Both the position numbers and the translations under genes were made by a program. From NCBI GenBank assembly GCA_014804365.1, contig JAAUZX010000066.1:1-64000 (forward strand): DNA of 64,000 nucleotides, given 5' to 3'. Each line of letters begins with the position of its first letter. The stretch's first letter is position 1. The stretch is from Lachnospiraceae bacterium. GTDB lineage: Bacteria; Bacillota; Clostridia; Lachnospirales; Lachnospiraceae. This document shows, piece after piece, positions 54,113 to 62,945 of this stretch. The notes under the pieces were generated by a model. It ran no database searches. It was not told the origin of the DNA and was given only the letters and a program-made list of their open reading frames with translations.

Positions 54113-54367
54113 CTATTTTGCTTTCTCGACAATCTCAACAAGTCTCCATCTCTTATCCTTGGATAAAGGTCTGGTCTCCATTACCTTAACTGTATCACCG
54201 ATGTTGCACTCATTGTTCTCATCATGTGCTTTCAATTTATAGGTCTTCTTTACAATTTTCTTGTAAAGCGGATGTTTAACATGGTCTTCGATTGCTACCA
54301 CGATCGTCTTATCCATCTTGTTACTGGTTACCTTGCCAGTACGTGTCTTTCTTAAATTTCTGTCCAC
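54113..54367 (-). CDS. rpsQ: 30S ribosomal protein S17
   Basis: 84 aa OB-fold protein: [40 protein letters not shown] and [18 protein letters not shown]. The GTG at 54367 has AAAGGAG 8 nt upstream. A 76-bp gap with two perfect hairpins separates it from rpmC. Confidence 0.97.
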   Translation of the reverse strand: MDRNLRKTRTGKVTSNKMDKTIVVAIEDHVKHPLYKKIVKKTYKLKAHDENNECNIGDTVKVMETRPLSKDKRWRLVEIVEKAK

Positions 54368-54387
54368 GATTGAGTCTCCTTTCCTTT

Positions 54388-54430
54388 GATTTCAGTAAAC
54401 TGAAATCGCAAGAATTGCTTTGCAATTCTT
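54388..54430 (-). repeat. Two perfect hairpins between rpmC and rpsQ
   Basis: GATTTCAG-TAAA-CTGAAATC (54388-54407) and AAGAATTGC-TTT-GCAATTCTT (54410-54430). The second has the same stem as the first hairpin of element B, so this may be a reduced relative of that family, 14 bp behind the rpmC stop. Confidence 0.7.
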
Positions 54431-54443
54431 ACAGCGTCGTTTC

Positions 54444-54653
54444 TTAATTTACTGCTTTTGCCTTCTCAGTGATCACGGTCTGTATTCTGGCGATGTTTCT
54501 TCTGACATCTTTGATTCTTGCCGTGTTATCCAACTGATTGGTTGCATTCTGGAATCTCAAATTGAAAAGTTCTTTCTTCGCATCAACCAATTCCTGCGCT
54601 AATTCTGCATCTGATTTGTTCTTTAAATCTTCTACAAATTTATTAGTTTTCAT
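54444..54653 (-). CDS. rpmC: 50S ribosomal protein L29
   Basis: 69 aa helical protein at the exit tunnel: [21 protein letters not shown] is the conserved centre. The ATG at 54653 ([10 protein letters not shown]) lies inside the end of rplP (11-bp overlap), indicating coupling; a longer frame to 54722 is an artefact of that overlap. Confidence 0.96.
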   Translation of the reverse strand: MKTNKFVEDLKNKSDAELAQELVDAKKELFNLRFQNATNQLDNTARIKDVRRNIARIQTVITEKAKAVN

Positions 54654-55080
54654 TCGATACACCGCCTTCCAAATCCGCTTTAGAAACGATCTTACATTTG
54701 CATGGAAGCTTATGTGTTGCAAGACGTAACGCTTCTTTAGCTACATCCTCAGCTACTCCCGCAATCTCGAACATAACACGTCCGGGTTTTACAACTGCAA
54801 CCCAGTATTCGAGAGTACCTTTACCGGAGCCCATACGTGTCTCAGCCGGTTTCGCTGTTACAGGTTTATCAGGGAATATTTTGATCCAGACTTTACCGCC
54901 ACGCTTAATATGACGAGTCATAGCAATACGGGCTGCCTCGATCTGGTTGGACTTAATCCAACAGGGCTCTAACGCTACAATACCATACTCACCGTAGGTG
55001 ATCGTGTTGCCACGGGTAGCTTTTCCGCTCATAGAGCCGCGAAACTGTTTACGACGTTTTACTCTTTTAGGCATTAACAT
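54643..55080 (-). CDS. rplP: 50S ribosomal protein L16
   Basis: 145 aa. [38 protein letters not shown] and [19 protein letters not shown]. Near the A-site and peptidyl-transfer centre. The ATG at 55080 overlaps the rpsC stop (TAATG); an ATG two codons on is an alternative. Confidence 0.97.
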   Translation of the reverse strand: MLMPKRVKRRKQFRGSMSGKATRGNTITYGEYGIVALEPCWIKSNQIEAARIAMTRHIKRGGKVWIKIFPDKPVTAKPAETRMGSGKGTLEYWVAVVKPGRVMFEIAGVAEDVAKEALRLATHKLPCKCKIVSKADLEGGVSNEN

Positions 55081-55736
55081 TATTTATCGCTCCCTTCCAC
55101 ATTAGATTTAGTCGGAAGTACCTCTCCTTTATAGATCCATACTTTGACACCGAGCTTACCGTATGTCGTATCGGCCTCTGCAAAACCGTAGTCAATATCT
55201 GCTCTCAAAGTCTGAAGCGGGATAGTACCCTCGCTGTAGAACTCTGTACGAGCGATATCTGCGCCGCCCAGACGTCCGGATACAGCAGTCTTGATGCCTT
55301 CTGCTCCTGCTTTCATGGTTCTGCCCATGCAGGACTTCATGGCACGTCTGAAAGATACACGATTTTCAAGCTGCTGTGCGATGTTCTCCGCAACAAGCTG
55401 TGCATCTTTATCAGGTCTCTTAATCTCTTTGATGTCTACGAAAACTTTCTTGCTTGTCAGCTTAGAAAGCTCTTTCTTGGTCACTTCGATCTCTGCACCG
55501 CCCTTACCGATCACAACACCCGGTTTTGCAGTGTAGATGATTACTTTCACTCTGTCGGATGCTCTCTCGATCTCGATCTTAGAAATACCGGCACTGTATA
55601 ATTTCTTCTTTAAGTATTCTCTGATGTTGTAGTCTTCTACTAAGAAATCAGAAAACTCTGCATCAGCATACCACTTAGAATCCCAATCTTTAATGATACC
55701 GACTCTTAGGCCGTGTGGATTAACTTTCTGTCCCAT
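55080..55736 (-). CDS. rpsC: 30S ribosomal protein S3
   Basis: 218 aa. [21 protein letters not shown] start, KH domain with [20 protein letters not shown], and C-terminal domain [20 protein letters not shown]. Lines the mRNA entry tunnel. 23 bp after rplV. Confidence 0.97.
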   Translation of the reverse strand: MGQKVNPHGLRVGIIKDWDSKWYADAEFSDFLVEDYNIREYLKKKLYSAGISKIEIERASDRVKVIIYTAKPGVVIGKGGAEIEVTKKELSKLTSKKVFVDIKEIKRPDKDAQLVAENIAQQLENRVSFRRAMKSCMGRTMKAGAEGIKTAVSGRLGGADIARTEFYSEGTIPLQTLRADIDYGFAEADTTYGKLGVKVWIYKGEVLPTKSNVEGSDK

Positions 55737-55759
55737 GTTGTTCTCCTTCCTATATGATC

Positions 55760-56146
55760 CTATCTTTCATCAAGCACGATTGTGATGTGGCTCATTCTCT
55801 TCTCGATCCTGTAGGCCCTGCCCTGTGCTCTCGGTCTTACTCTCTTCATGGTCGGTCCCTTGTTTGCATAGCACTCTGCAATGTAAAGGTTCTCCACATT
55901 CATACCGTTGTTGTTCTCTGCATTCGCAATCGCAGACTCTAACAGCTTCTTAATAATGCTTGATGCGTATCTCGGATTATATGCAAGGATCGCAAGCGCC
56001 GTCTCCACATCTTTTCCTCTGATGGCATCCAATACGAAACACGCCTTCTGAACAGACACTCTGGCGTAAGATAACTTAGCGGAGGGTCTTGTGTCTTTAT
56101 TCGCGTTTCTCTCTCTCTTTATTTGGGATCTATGTCCTTTAGCCAT
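55760..56146 (-). CDS. rplV: 50S ribosomal protein L22
   Basis: 128 aa. Loop [20 protein letters not shown] is the beta-hairpin that reaches the exit-tunnel constriction (macrolide site); [20 protein letters not shown] is conserved. 21 bp after rpsS. Confidence 0.97.
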   Translation of the reverse strand: MAKGHRSQIKRERNANKDTRPSAKLSYARVSVQKACFVLDAIRGKDVETALAILAYNPRYASSIIKKLLESAIANAENNNGMNVENLYIAECYANKGPTMKRVRPRAQGRAYRIEKRMSHITIVLDER

Positions 56147-56167
56147 AGATTTATGCCTCCTTTCAAA

Positions 56168-56449
56168 TTAGCGGACTTTAGACTTTCTCTCGTCCTTGTC
56201 GTGTCCTCTATAAGTTCTGGTCGCTACGAACTCGCCGAGTTTGTGACCAACCATATCCTCTGTAACATATACCGGTACGTGCTTTCTTCCGTCATGAACA
56301 GCGAATGTGTGTCCCACGAAGGAAGGGAAGATCGTAGAGCGGCGGGACCAGGTCTTAATAACCTGCTTCTGTCCTGACGCGTTCATAGCATCTACTTTCT
56401 TCAATAAGCTCGCATCTGCAAACGGTCCTTTTTTCAGTGATCTAGCCAT
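56168..56449 (-). CDS. rpsS: 30S ribosomal protein S19
   Basis: 93 aa. [42 protein letters not shown] and the [18 protein letters not shown] end. Binds S13 in the 30S head. 11 bp after rplB. Confidence 0.97.
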   Translation of the reverse strand: MARSLKKGPFADASLLKKVDAMNASGQKQVIKTWSRRSTIFPSFVGHTFAVHDGRKHVPVYVTEDMVGHKLGEFVATRTYRGHDKDERKSKVR

Positions 56450-56460
56450 GATATCTCCTC

Positions 56461-57303
56461 CTATTTGATTGCTCTGCCGTCTCTTCTTCTTACGATCAGC
56501 TTGTTGGACGCTTTCTTCTTCTTACGTGTCTTCAAGCCGAGTGCCGGTTTACCCCAAGGTGTGCACGGACCGGGACGACCAATCGGCGCTCTTCCTTCAC
56601 CACCGCCGTGCGGATGGTCATTCGGGTTCATAACGGAACCACGGACTGTAGGACGGATACCCATGTGGCGCTTACGTCCTGCTTTACCGATCTTGATCAG
56701 GTTGTGGTCTACGTTGCCGACTGTGCCGACTGTTGCGCGACATACGATCGGAACCATTCTCATTTCGCCGGAGGGAAGTCTCAGTGTCGCATACTTGCCT
56801 TCCTTAGCCATAAGCTGTGCGCTGTTACCAGCAGAACGAACCATCTGTCCGCCCTTGCCGGGATATAATTCAATGTTGTGAACCAGTGTACCTACGGGGA
56901 TTGCAGATAACGGTAAGCAGTTACCTACTCTGACTTCCGCCTCAGGACCGTTCATAACTTTCATGCCGTCCGTCAAACCTTCCGGTGCGAGGATATATGC
57001 TTTCTCACCATCCTCATAACAGATCAGTGCGATGTTTGCCGTTCTGTTGGGATCGTACTCGATGCCGATTACCTTAGCGGCAATACCGTCTTTATTTCTC
57101 TTGAAATCAATGTTTCTGTATAATCTTCTGCTTCCGCCGCCGTGATGTCTCACTGTGATCTTACCCTGGTTGTTACGTCCGGCATTCTTCTTAAGAGAAG
57201 TACATAACGCTTTCTCCGGAGTCTTCTTGGTAATCTCTGAGAAATCAGAACCGGTCATATTACGTCTGGAAGGTGTATATGGGTTATATGTCTTAATTCC
57301 CAT
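56461..57303 (-). CDS. rplB: 50S ribosomal protein L2
   Basis: 280 aa. [20 protein letters not shown] start, [20 protein letters not shown], and the [19 protein letters not shown] segment with the conserved His needed near the peptidyl-transfer centre. 25 bp after rplW. Confidence 0.97.
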   Translation of the reverse strand: MGIKTYNPYTPSRRNMTGSDFSEITKKTPEKALCTSLKKNAGRNNQGKITVRHHGGGSRRLYRNIDFKRNKDGIAAKVIGIEYDPNRTANIALICYEDGEKAYILAPEGLTDGMKVMNGPEAEVRVGNCLPLSAIPVGTLVHNIELYPGKGGQMVRSAGNSAQLMAKEGKYATLRLPSGEMRMVPIVCRATVGTVGNVDHNLIKIGKAGRKRHMGIRPTVRGSVMNPNDHPHGGGEGRAPIGRPGPCTPWGKPALGLKTRKKKKASNKLIVRRRDGRAIK

Positions 57304-57328
57304 GATCTTATCTCCTTTTCCTTATATT

Positions 57329-57628
57329 CTATAATCCTGCAAAGATCTCGATATCCTTGCTGTCCTGTGTCAACTGTACGATCGCTTTCTTGGTCTTGGC
57401 TGTCTTGCCGTATACCATGCCGCGTCTCTTGGTCTTGCCGTCCATGTTCATCGTGTTGACCTTAGCTACCTTTGTTCCTTCAAACATCTTCTCAACAGCT
57501 TCTTTGATCTGCGTCTTGTTGGCTTCAGGATGAACTAAGAAAGTATATTTCTTCTCGCTCATGCCTGCCATGCTCTTCTCTGTGATAACCGGTTTGAGGA
57601 TTACATCATAATATTGGATCGCTGCCAT
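57329..57628 (-). CDS. rplW: 50S ribosomal protein L23
   Basis: 99 aa. [40 protein letters not shown] and the [15 protein letters not shown] loop. Docking site for SRP and trigger factor at the tunnel exit. Overlaps the rplD stop by 1 bp. Confidence 0.97.
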   Translation of the reverse strand: MAAIQYYDVILKPVITEKSMAGMSEKKYTFLVHPEANKTQIKEAVEKMFEGTKVAKVNTMNMDGKTKRRGMVYGKTAKTKKAIVQLTQDSKDIEIFAGL

Positions 57629-58248
57629 TATGCATACACCTCCTCGATCTTTGCTACGGCATCCTTAGTGAGTACTAAAGTGTCGCCCTTCAAGATATCA
57701 TATACGTTGATATTTTCTGCTACTGCTGTAGATACTGTAGGAAGATTTCTTGCGGAAAGGATCACGTTCTTATCCTGCTCGCCGATCACTACCATTGCCT
57801 TCTCTACCTTAAGGTTATCCATAACCTCTTTAAACTTCTTTGTCTTGATCTCATCAAGCTTAAGCTCGTCTAAAACGATCAGCTTGTTGTCCTGCACTCT
57901 GCTGGTCAATACAGACTTAAGAGCCGCCTGCTTCTCTTTCTTATTTAACTTGAAAGAGTAATCTCTCGGAACGGGTGCGAATACAACACCGCCGCCCTTC
58001 CACTGGGGAGCTCTCGTGGAACCCTGTCTTGCATGTCCTGTCCCCTTCTGTCTCCAAGGCTTTCTGCCGCCGCCGGACACTTCGGAACGGGTCTTTGCTT
58101 TCTGTGTTCCCTGACGTTTATTGGCAAGTGTCTGGACAACCGCCATGTGTACTAAGTGTTCATTGATCTCGACACCGAATACCGCATCGTTTAAGTCCAT
58201 CTTGCCGACTTCTTTACCTTCCATATTATAAACAGATACGTTTGCCAT
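57628..58248 (-). CDS. rplD: 50S ribosomal protein L4
   Basis: 206 aa. Extended loop [20 protein letters not shown] reaches the exit tunnel. L4 is the known autogenous repressor of S10 operons in several bacteria, and the leader at 59348 may be its target. 35 bp after rplC. Confidence 0.97.
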   Translation of the reverse strand: MANVSVYNMEGKEVGKMDLNDAVFGVEINEHLVHMAVVQTLANKRQGTQKAKTRSEVSGGGRKPWRQKGTGHARQGSTRAPQWKGGGVVFAPVPRDYSFKLNKKEKQAALKSVLTSRVQDNKLIVLDELKLDEIKTKKFKEVMDNLKVEKAMVVIGEQDKNVILSARNLPTVSTAVAENINVYDILKGDTLVLTKDAVAKIEEVYA

Positions 58249-58283
58249 CTGAATGGTCCTCCTTTCATCTGTGACTCAGGTCA

Positions 58284-58970
58284 CTATTTCACATCCACCT
58301 TAGTTGTCTCTTTAATGGTTACCAAGGCTTTTCTCGGTCCGGGTACAGCGCCTTTAACAAGAATCAGATTCTTATCTGCGTCAACCCTTACGATCGTAAG
58401 ATTCTGAACCGTTACCCTTACACAGCCCATGTGTCCCGGCATGCCTTTTCCTTTGAACACCTTACTCGGTGAGGAACATGCACCGTTGGAACCCTGATGG
58501 CGATGGAATTTGGAACCGTGAGTCATAGGTCCTCTGTGCTGACCATGTCTCTTGATCGCGCCCTGGAATCCCTTACCTTTAGAGATTGCAGTTGCGTCGA
58601 TATGATCACCCACTTCAAAGATATCTGCTTTGATCTCGCTTCCGAGCGTGTACTCTTCCGCATTCTCCAGCTTAAGCTCTCTTACAAATCTCTTGCTCGA
58701 TACGCCTGCCTTATCAAAGTGACCTTTCTGTGCCTTATTGACACCGTGTCTGTGGATTACTTCTTTCTTACCGCCTTTGTCCTTGTTGACAATTCTGTCT
58801 TTCTTATCTACAAAACCAACCTGTACTGCACTGTAACCGTCATTCTCTTTTGTTTTGATCTGTGTTACTGCGCAAGGTCCTGCCTGAAGTACGGTAACAG
58901 GTGTTAATGTTCCGTCTTCGCTGAAGATTTGAGTCATTCCGACTTTTGTTGCTAAGATAGCTTTCTTCAT
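58284..58970 (-). CDS. rplC: 50S ribosomal protein L3
   Basis: 228 aa. [20 protein letters not shown] start, [20 protein letters not shown] with the modified-Gln region in other bacteria, and [20 protein letters not shown]. Slightly longer than E. coli L3 (209 aa), with extra residues around 75-100. 59 bp after rpsJ with a GACCCC-CAT-GGGGTC hairpin in the gap. Confidence 0.97.
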   Translation of the reverse strand: MKKAILATKVGMTQIFSEDGTLTPVTVLQAGPCAVTQIKTKENDGYSAVQVGFVDKKDRIVNKDKGGKKEVIHRHGVNKAQKGHFDKAGVSSKRFVRELKLENAEEYTLGSEIKADIFEVGDHIDATAISKGKGFQGAIKRHGQHRGPMTHGSKFHRHQGSNGACSSPSKVFKGKGMPGHMGCVRVTVQNLTIVRVDADKNLILVKGAVPGPRKALVTIKETTKVDVK

Positions 58971-59029
58971 TCCTTCTTACCTCCTGTTGTTCTACAGCGG
59001 ACCCCATGGGGGTCGTCCTAGTAGGGGTC

Positions 59030-59347
59030 TTATTTGTTTTTCATCTTGATGTCGATATACACACCTGCAGGCATCTCTAATCTCTGCAGCGCATCCACCG
59101 TCTTAGGTGTCGGTGTGATGATGTCGATGAGTCTCTTATGGGTTCTCTGTTCGAACTGCTCTCTGGAGTCCTTATACTTGTGAACCGCTCTGAGGATCGT
59201 AACAACTTCCTTCTTAGTGGGAAGCGGTACGGGTCCGCTCACCTGAGATCCATTCTTCTTCACTGTTTCGATGATTTTTTTTGCAGATGCATCAACTAAC
59301 TGATGATCATAAGCCTTTAATGTAATTCTCATTACTTGACTTGCCAT
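59030..59347 (-). CDS. rpsJ: 30S ribosomal protein S10
   Basis: 105 aa. [60 protein letters not shown]. Part of 30S head; also NusE in antitermination. First gene of the superoperon; AAAAGGAGGCGAC precedes the ATG. Confidence 0.97.
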   Translation of the reverse strand: MASQVMRITLKAYDHQLVDASAKKIIETVKKNGSQVSGPVPLPTKKEVVTILRAVHKYKDSREQFEQRTHKRLIDIITPTPKTVDALQRLEMPAGVYIDIKMKNK

Positions 59348-59583
59348 AAAAAAAGTCGCCTCCTTTTCGCACTTTTACTTCTTAAGTACGACAAGCGGTG
59401 ACTGTACACTCTCCCGTGTGTGTCCTATGTTAAAAAGGCACTAACCACGTTGTTTCCGGTTGTACCGGACATTTTTGCCTGTACAGTGACTTGTCGTCAG
59501 TTTCCTAACTTGACATTCGCTCCACGGAAAACCTGCCACATAGGGCAGCAACCTCACGCTTCATAGCTATCATGCCACAGCAA
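59348..59583 (-). promoter_or_regulatory. S10 operon leader RNA
   Basis: About 236 nt of untranslated leader. A long-range stem pairs CGACAAG and ACTGTACA (59391-59410) with TGTACAGT and CTTGTCG (59476-59496); within it the minus strand carries TCCGGT-ACA-ACCGGA (59456-59470) and a GGCA/TGCC pair. L4-responsive leaders of S10 operons are known in Firmicutes; that this one has the same fold is inference from position and paired segments. Confidence 0.65.
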
Positions 59584-59588
59584 TGACT

Positions 59589-59617
59589 AGTATACATGAT
59601 GTTTTTTTAGGATGCAA
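59589..59617 (-). promoter_or_regulatory. Promoter of S10-spc-alpha superoperon
   Basis: TTGCAT (59617-59612), 17-bp spacer, TATACT (59594-59589), with an A/T-rich UP-like stretch (CAAATTTTCTGAAAAAA) just upstream. Confidence 0.85.
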
Positions 59618-59665
59618 GTATTTTTTCAGAAAATTTGAAAAAAAGAGGTGTATGAAAGAACATAA

Positions 59666-59699
59666 GGCATAAATCCCTATCTGCCACAGGATTTATGCC
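59666..59699 (-). terminator. Hairpin behind 61-aa cassette gene (copy 2)
   Basis: GGCATAAATCC / GGATTTATGCC, an 11-bp perfect stem 19 bp after the stop. The T-run is weak (TTATGTTCTTTC). Confidence 0.65.
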
Positions 59700-59718
59700 C
59701 TTGATCAGTCTAAAACAA

Positions 59719-59904
59719 CTATTCTTTTATTTTATCCAATTCCGTAAGATTAATACCCGAAGCTGTCAGTATAATTTTTAATTCGATATACCGATCCCTG
59801 ATCTCTCTATATGCAGCCGAATCCTTATCCTGAATTAAAAGCATATATTTCTGTACCCGTGAGAACTCCTCAACAGAGACCTTCAGCATTTCTTTTTCAG
59901 TCAT
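59719..59904 (-). CDS. 61-aa protein, copy 2 of the paired small-protein cassette
   Basis: Starts MTEKEMLKVSVEEFSRVQKY, ends GINLTELDKIKE; charged and alpha-helical. Paralogue of the 55-aa gene at 9931 with conserved ends and a few extra residues in the middle. The ATG at 59904 is chosen because GGTGATC, complementary to the 16S 3' end, lies just upstream and the paralogue starts at the same place; the frame extends to 59988 through the promoter. It stands immediately upstream of the S10 promoter but has its own promoter and hairpin. Function unknown. Confidence 0.65.
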   Translation of the reverse strand: MTEKEMLKVSVEEFSRVQKYMLLIQDKDSAAYREIRDRYIELKIILTASGINLTELDKIKE

Positions 59905-59949
59905 ACGATCACCCGCTTTCTTTCCGCCTGCATTGACTGTTACACTTCT

Positions 59950-59978
59950 ATTATAATAGATTGCTGAAAAAGTGTAAA
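59950..59978 (-). promoter_or_regulatory. Promoter of 61-aa cassette gene
   Basis: TTTACA (59978-59973), 17-bp spacer, TATAAT (59955-59950). Identical spacing and similar flanks to the promoter at 10156; TGTAACAGTCAAT follows the -10, matching TGTATCAGTAAAT there. Confidence 0.88.
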
Positions 59979-59991
59979 GCTTATTCACCGA

Positions 59992-60013
59992 ACAGTCCGT
60001 AAACAGTCCGTAA
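59992..60013 (+). repeat. Two tandem copies of ACAGTCCGTAA
   Basis: Perfect 11-bp direct repeats (59992-60002, 60003-60013), with a third partial AAGTCC after. They lie between the 61-aa gene promoter and the methyltransferase gene, a possible operator of either. Confidence 0.7.
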
Positions 60014-60094
60014 AAGTCCTGTGGATTTCGCAGATAAAATATGCTATCCTTAATTCATTATGATTATATATAAGGAAGAGAAAGGATATATAAA

Positions 60095-60958
60095 ATGTGG
60101 ATCGCAGGCGACTGGAAAGACTACGAAGTGATAGACACCTCAAAAGGAGAGAAACTGGAACGCTGGGGAGATTATATTCTCGTGCGTCCCGACCCTCAGG
60201 TCATATGGGATACGGAGCGCACTGACAAGCGCTGGAAGCATATGAACGGGCATTACCACAGAAGTTCCAAGGGCGGCGGCGAATGGGAGTTCTTTAATCT
60301 GCCGCAGGAATGGAGCATACATTACAGGGATCTCACTTTCCGTCTGAAGCCTTTCAGCTTTAAACACACGGGGCTTTTTCCCGAACAGGCTGTCAACTGG
60401 GATTGGTTTTCTTCTATTATAAAGGGAGCCGGCAGGCCGGTGAAAGTATTAAACCTGTTCGCATACACCGGAGGCGCTACGCTTGCCGCCGCTAAAGCCG
60501 GAGCATCCGTCACTCATGTAGATGCCTCGAAAGGCATGGTCCAATGGGCGAAGGAGAACGCCGCAGCCTCCGGTCTTTCCGATGCGCCGATCCGCTGGCT
60601 GGTAGACGACTGCGTGAAATTCGTAGAACGCGAGATCAGACGGGGCAATACCTACGATGCCATTATCATGGACCCACCTTCCTACGGCAGAGGTCCTAAG
60701 GGTGAAATCTGGAAAATAGAAGAGAGCATCTTTCCTTTCATCCGCCTTACCACGCAGATTCTGTCAAAAGATGCCCTGTTTTATCTTGTAAATTCATATA
60801 CCACCGGTTTACAGCCCGCCGTGCTGACTTATATGATCCGGTCAGCTCTCACACCTGCCTTCGGCGGCAACACAGAATCTTCCGAGATCGGTCTGCCGGT
60901 CACCGCAAACGGTCTGATTCTGCCCTGCGGCGCGTCCGGGCGTTGGAGCGCTGTTTAA
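60095..60958 (+). CDS. Class I SAM-dependent methyltransferase, RlmI/RlmK-like
   Basis: 287 aa. N-terminal beta-rich part (1 to about 95, WIAGDWKDYEVIDTSKGEKL), then a Rossmann fold with SAM motif LNLFAYTGGATLAAAKAG, acidic VDASKGMV, and catalytic-type MDPPSYGRGPKGEIW. The DPPS motif is that of rRNA base methyltransferases; the target nucleotide is unknown. No PUA domain is present, unlike RlmI. AAAGGA lies 8 nt before the ATG. Its stop overlaps the convergent gene at 60955 by 4 bp. Confidence 0.85.
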   Translation: MWIAGDWKDYEVIDTSKGEKLERWGDYILVRPDPQVIWDTERTDKRWKHMNGHYHRSSKGGGEWEFFNLPQEWSIHYRDLTFRLKPFSFKHTGLFPEQAVNWDWFSSIIKGAGRPVKVLNLFAYTGGATLAAAKAGASVTHVDASKGMVQWAKENAAASGLSDAPIRWLVDDCVKFVEREIRRGNTYDAIIMDPPSYGRGPKGEIWKIEESIFPFIRLTTQILSKDALFYLVNSYTTGLQPAVLTYMIRSALTPAFGGNTESSEIGLPVTANGLILPCGASGRWSAV

Positions 60959-61599
60959 CTTAATGCCAGCGCGAACAGCAGAATACCGAGCCACATCAGC
61001 ACGACAAGCGCCATCGCAATCGCAAAGAAGATCAGATACGCCTTGAAGAAATTAGATTTACTCTTCTTCTCGGTACTGCTGAACGCCCATACAAACATCA
61101 TAATAATATTGACGCAGGGAATCATCATCAACACCATTGACAGAACCCACTCGCTGACTTTGACAGGTTCTTCCAGCTCGAGCTGGTCATTCCCGTAGGG
61201 CGGTACATTGTTGTAAGGCTGATAAGCGTTCGGATAGCCGCCACCTGGGTAGCCGCCGTTTGTATAACCGTTATTTGGGTAACCATCGTTTTGATATGCA
61301 TTATTCTGATAGCTGCTGTTTTGATAGCTGCTATTCTGGTAACTGTTATTCTGGTAACTATCAGTTTGAAATCTGCCGTTCTGGTAACCGTTATTCTGAT
61401 AGCCATCATTTTGGTAACCGCTATTCTGGTAGCCATCGGTTTGATAGCCGCTACTCTGATCGCCGCCGGTTTGATAGCTTTCATTTTGATAGCTGTTATC
61501 CGGCTGACTGCCACTGTATTGCGCCTCGCTGTCAGGCTGATTATAATCCGTCTGACTGTTGTCCTCTCCGTAATTCCGGTTCGTGTTGTTCTCCTCCAT
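60955..61599 (-). CDS. Y/Q/N-rich repeat protein with two membrane helices
   Basis: 214 aa. Residues about 30-130 consist of roughly 18 copies of a 5-residue unit such as YQNNG or YQNDG, ending in a Gly/Pro/Tyr stretch; then two membrane helices (about 152-170 and 186-212) with a short basic loop TEKKSKSN. The layout (low-complexity cytoplasmic tail, two helices) resembles DUF4190/CD225-like bacterial proteins. Function unknown. GGAGG lies 5 nt before the ATG. Downstream of DUF2752 in the same direction. Confidence 0.75.
   Translation of the reverse strand: MEENNTNRNYGEDNSQTDYNQPDSEAQYSGSQPDNSYQNESYQTGGDQSSGYQTDGYQNSGYQNDGYQNNGYQNGRFQTDSYQNNSYQNSSYQNSSYQNNAYQNDGYPNNGYTNGGYPGGGYPNAYQPYNNVPPYGNDQLELEEPVKVSEWVLSMVLMMIPCVNIIMMFVWAFSSTEKKSKSNFFKAYLIFFAIAMALVVLMWLGILLFALALS
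61230..61510 (-). repeat. Tandem pentapeptide-coding repeat (YQNxG/S)
   Basis: 15-bp DNA units encoding tyrosine-glutamine-asparagine variants, about 18 copies with drift (words like TGATAGCTGCTGTTT and TGGTAACCGTTATTC on the plus strand). A likely site of copy-number change. Confidence 0.85.
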
Positions 61600-61634
61600 A
61601 ATATCCTCCGTTTTCTTTCGTTATACTTTTAACA

Positions 61635-62096
61635 TCATAGAGCGCTCTTTATAATACGAATCATAGTATAAAAGTGCGCCATCACATTATCTTCCTTATA
61701 GACATAGGGCTCTCTGTCCGGAAAGTACATACTCATCCGCACCAGATAGACTATAACCAAAAGCGCTGCAATCAGCACGAGACACCCCTTTAATCCTTTG
61801 GCCTTCCTTCCGCGAAAATATCGGTTCCACGCAAAATAAGCTGCTGCTATCATAATGGGAAAAATCATCGGATTAAGCTGCCACGCCTGCTGCCATCTGC
61901 CCGACAGGAAACACACTGTCGCTCTGGTAACCCCACAACCCGGGCAGGGCAGTCCGCAGAAGATCACTAAGGGACAGAACGCGTGAAAAACCAGATTAAC
62001 GACGACGGTATACAGAAGCAACCCCGCGCCTGCCATGCCGTATTGCTTTACATCCGCTGTAATTCGTCCGCAGACCGTCCTCACATATTTTTTCAT
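61635..62096 (-). CDS. DUF2752 membrane protein
   Basis: 153 aa with three to four helices. The family signature is clear: FCGLPCPGCGVTRATVCFLS followed by a W-rich turn and LNPMIFPI. Function of DUF2752 proteins is not established. The start overlaps the TraX-like stop by 4 bp (ATGA), so the two are co-translated. Confidence 0.88.
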   Translation of the reverse strand: MKKYVRTVCGRITADVKQYGMAGAGLLLYTVVVNLVFHAFCPLVIFCGLPCPGCGVTRATVCFLSGRWQQAWQLNPMIFPIMIAAAYFAWNRYFRGRKAKGLKGCLVLIAALLVIVYLVRMSMYFPDREPYVYKEDNVMAHFYTMIRIIKSAL

Positions 62097-62932
62097 ATAA
62101 CCGTCACCACCCAGTGTAAAGCCAGCAAATGTACCGGATAGAAGCCGTAACAGACTGCCTTCGGAAGCTGCCGCCCTTTGCTCCCGTCATAGAGCGCTAT
62201 CGGAACAAACGCAGCCAGTCCGTATAGTTCCCGCATGGAAAACCGGAACAGATAAGCCTTTGTATACAGCCCGTTATACTTCAGACAGTTGACGCTCCAT
62301 ATACCGAACAGCATCACGCAACCCACCAGCGCAATCTTCGGAATCAGTTTCCCGTCATGCATGAGATAGAAGGTAAAGATCAGAAGTACACCCATATATT
62401 TATAATCCGTATGCAGTGCATACGCTATCACACAGCAACAAACCACTGTGCCAAACTGCACCACACGAAATGCGATCACGCAAACCCACCACCTCCGGTC
62501 CCGTCTGTCCGATCGGCACTCCTGCAGCTGCCGGGCATTGTTTCCGGCCCACTCCCACACGATCAGAGTCAGCACACCCAGAAACAGGGTAAAGAACACA
62601 TTCTGGCTTCCGCGATCCACAATCTCTCCCGAAAAGGCAAGATCGAAAGGCACCTCCGACACCAGCGCGAAGATACCAAGCCGCAACAGATAAGCCCGCC
62701 TGCTTCTCGTGTACAGAAATCCCTCCACGGCCAGATAAGCAAACAGCACAAAGGAAATCCTGCCCACTGCCCTTCCCGCCGAATAGATCTGACGGAGTAT
62801 ATCCGTCTCATACCCTGCCGCGGACTGCCGTCTGATCATCTCCATAATAACAACTGCGAAAAAATGATCAATGAACATCGTCAGATACGCTATATTCTTC
62901 AGCCCTGCATTGGTAAACACGATCTTCTTCAT
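62093..62932 (-). CDS. TraX-like membrane acetyltransferase family protein
   Basis: About 279 aa with eight to ten helices. N-terminal LKNIAYLTMFIDHFFAVV carries the family Asp-His; VGRISFVLFAYLAVEGFLYT is also typical. TraX of F plasmid acetylates pilin; chromosomal relatives in Firmicutes are of unknown substrate. The ATG at 62932 (MKKIVFTNAG) follows GGTGGAGGAT; a longer frame to 62965 overlaps the upstream gene end. Not a sign of a conjugative element by itself. Confidence 0.82.
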   Translation of the reverse strand: MKKIVFTNAGLKNIAYLTMFIDHFFAVVIMEMIRRQSAAGYETDILRQIYSAGRAVGRISFVLFAYLAVEGFLYTRSRRAYLLRLGIFALVSEVPFDLAFSGEIVDRGSQNVFFTLFLGVLTLIVWEWAGNNARQLQECRSDRRDRRWWVCVIAFRVVQFGTVVCCCVIAYALHTDYKYMGVLLIFTFYLMHDGKLIPKIALVGCVMLFGIWSVNCLKYNGLYTKAYLFRFSMRELYGLAAFVPIALYDGSKGRQLPKAVCYGFYPVHLLALHWVVTVI

Positions 62933-62945
62933 ATCCTCCACCGCT

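Noticed and set aside
62093-62932. Conjugative element signalled by a TraX-like gene
   Set aside because: No relaxase, type IV secretion or integrase gene nearby; TraX-like proteins are common chromosomal genes in Firmicutes.
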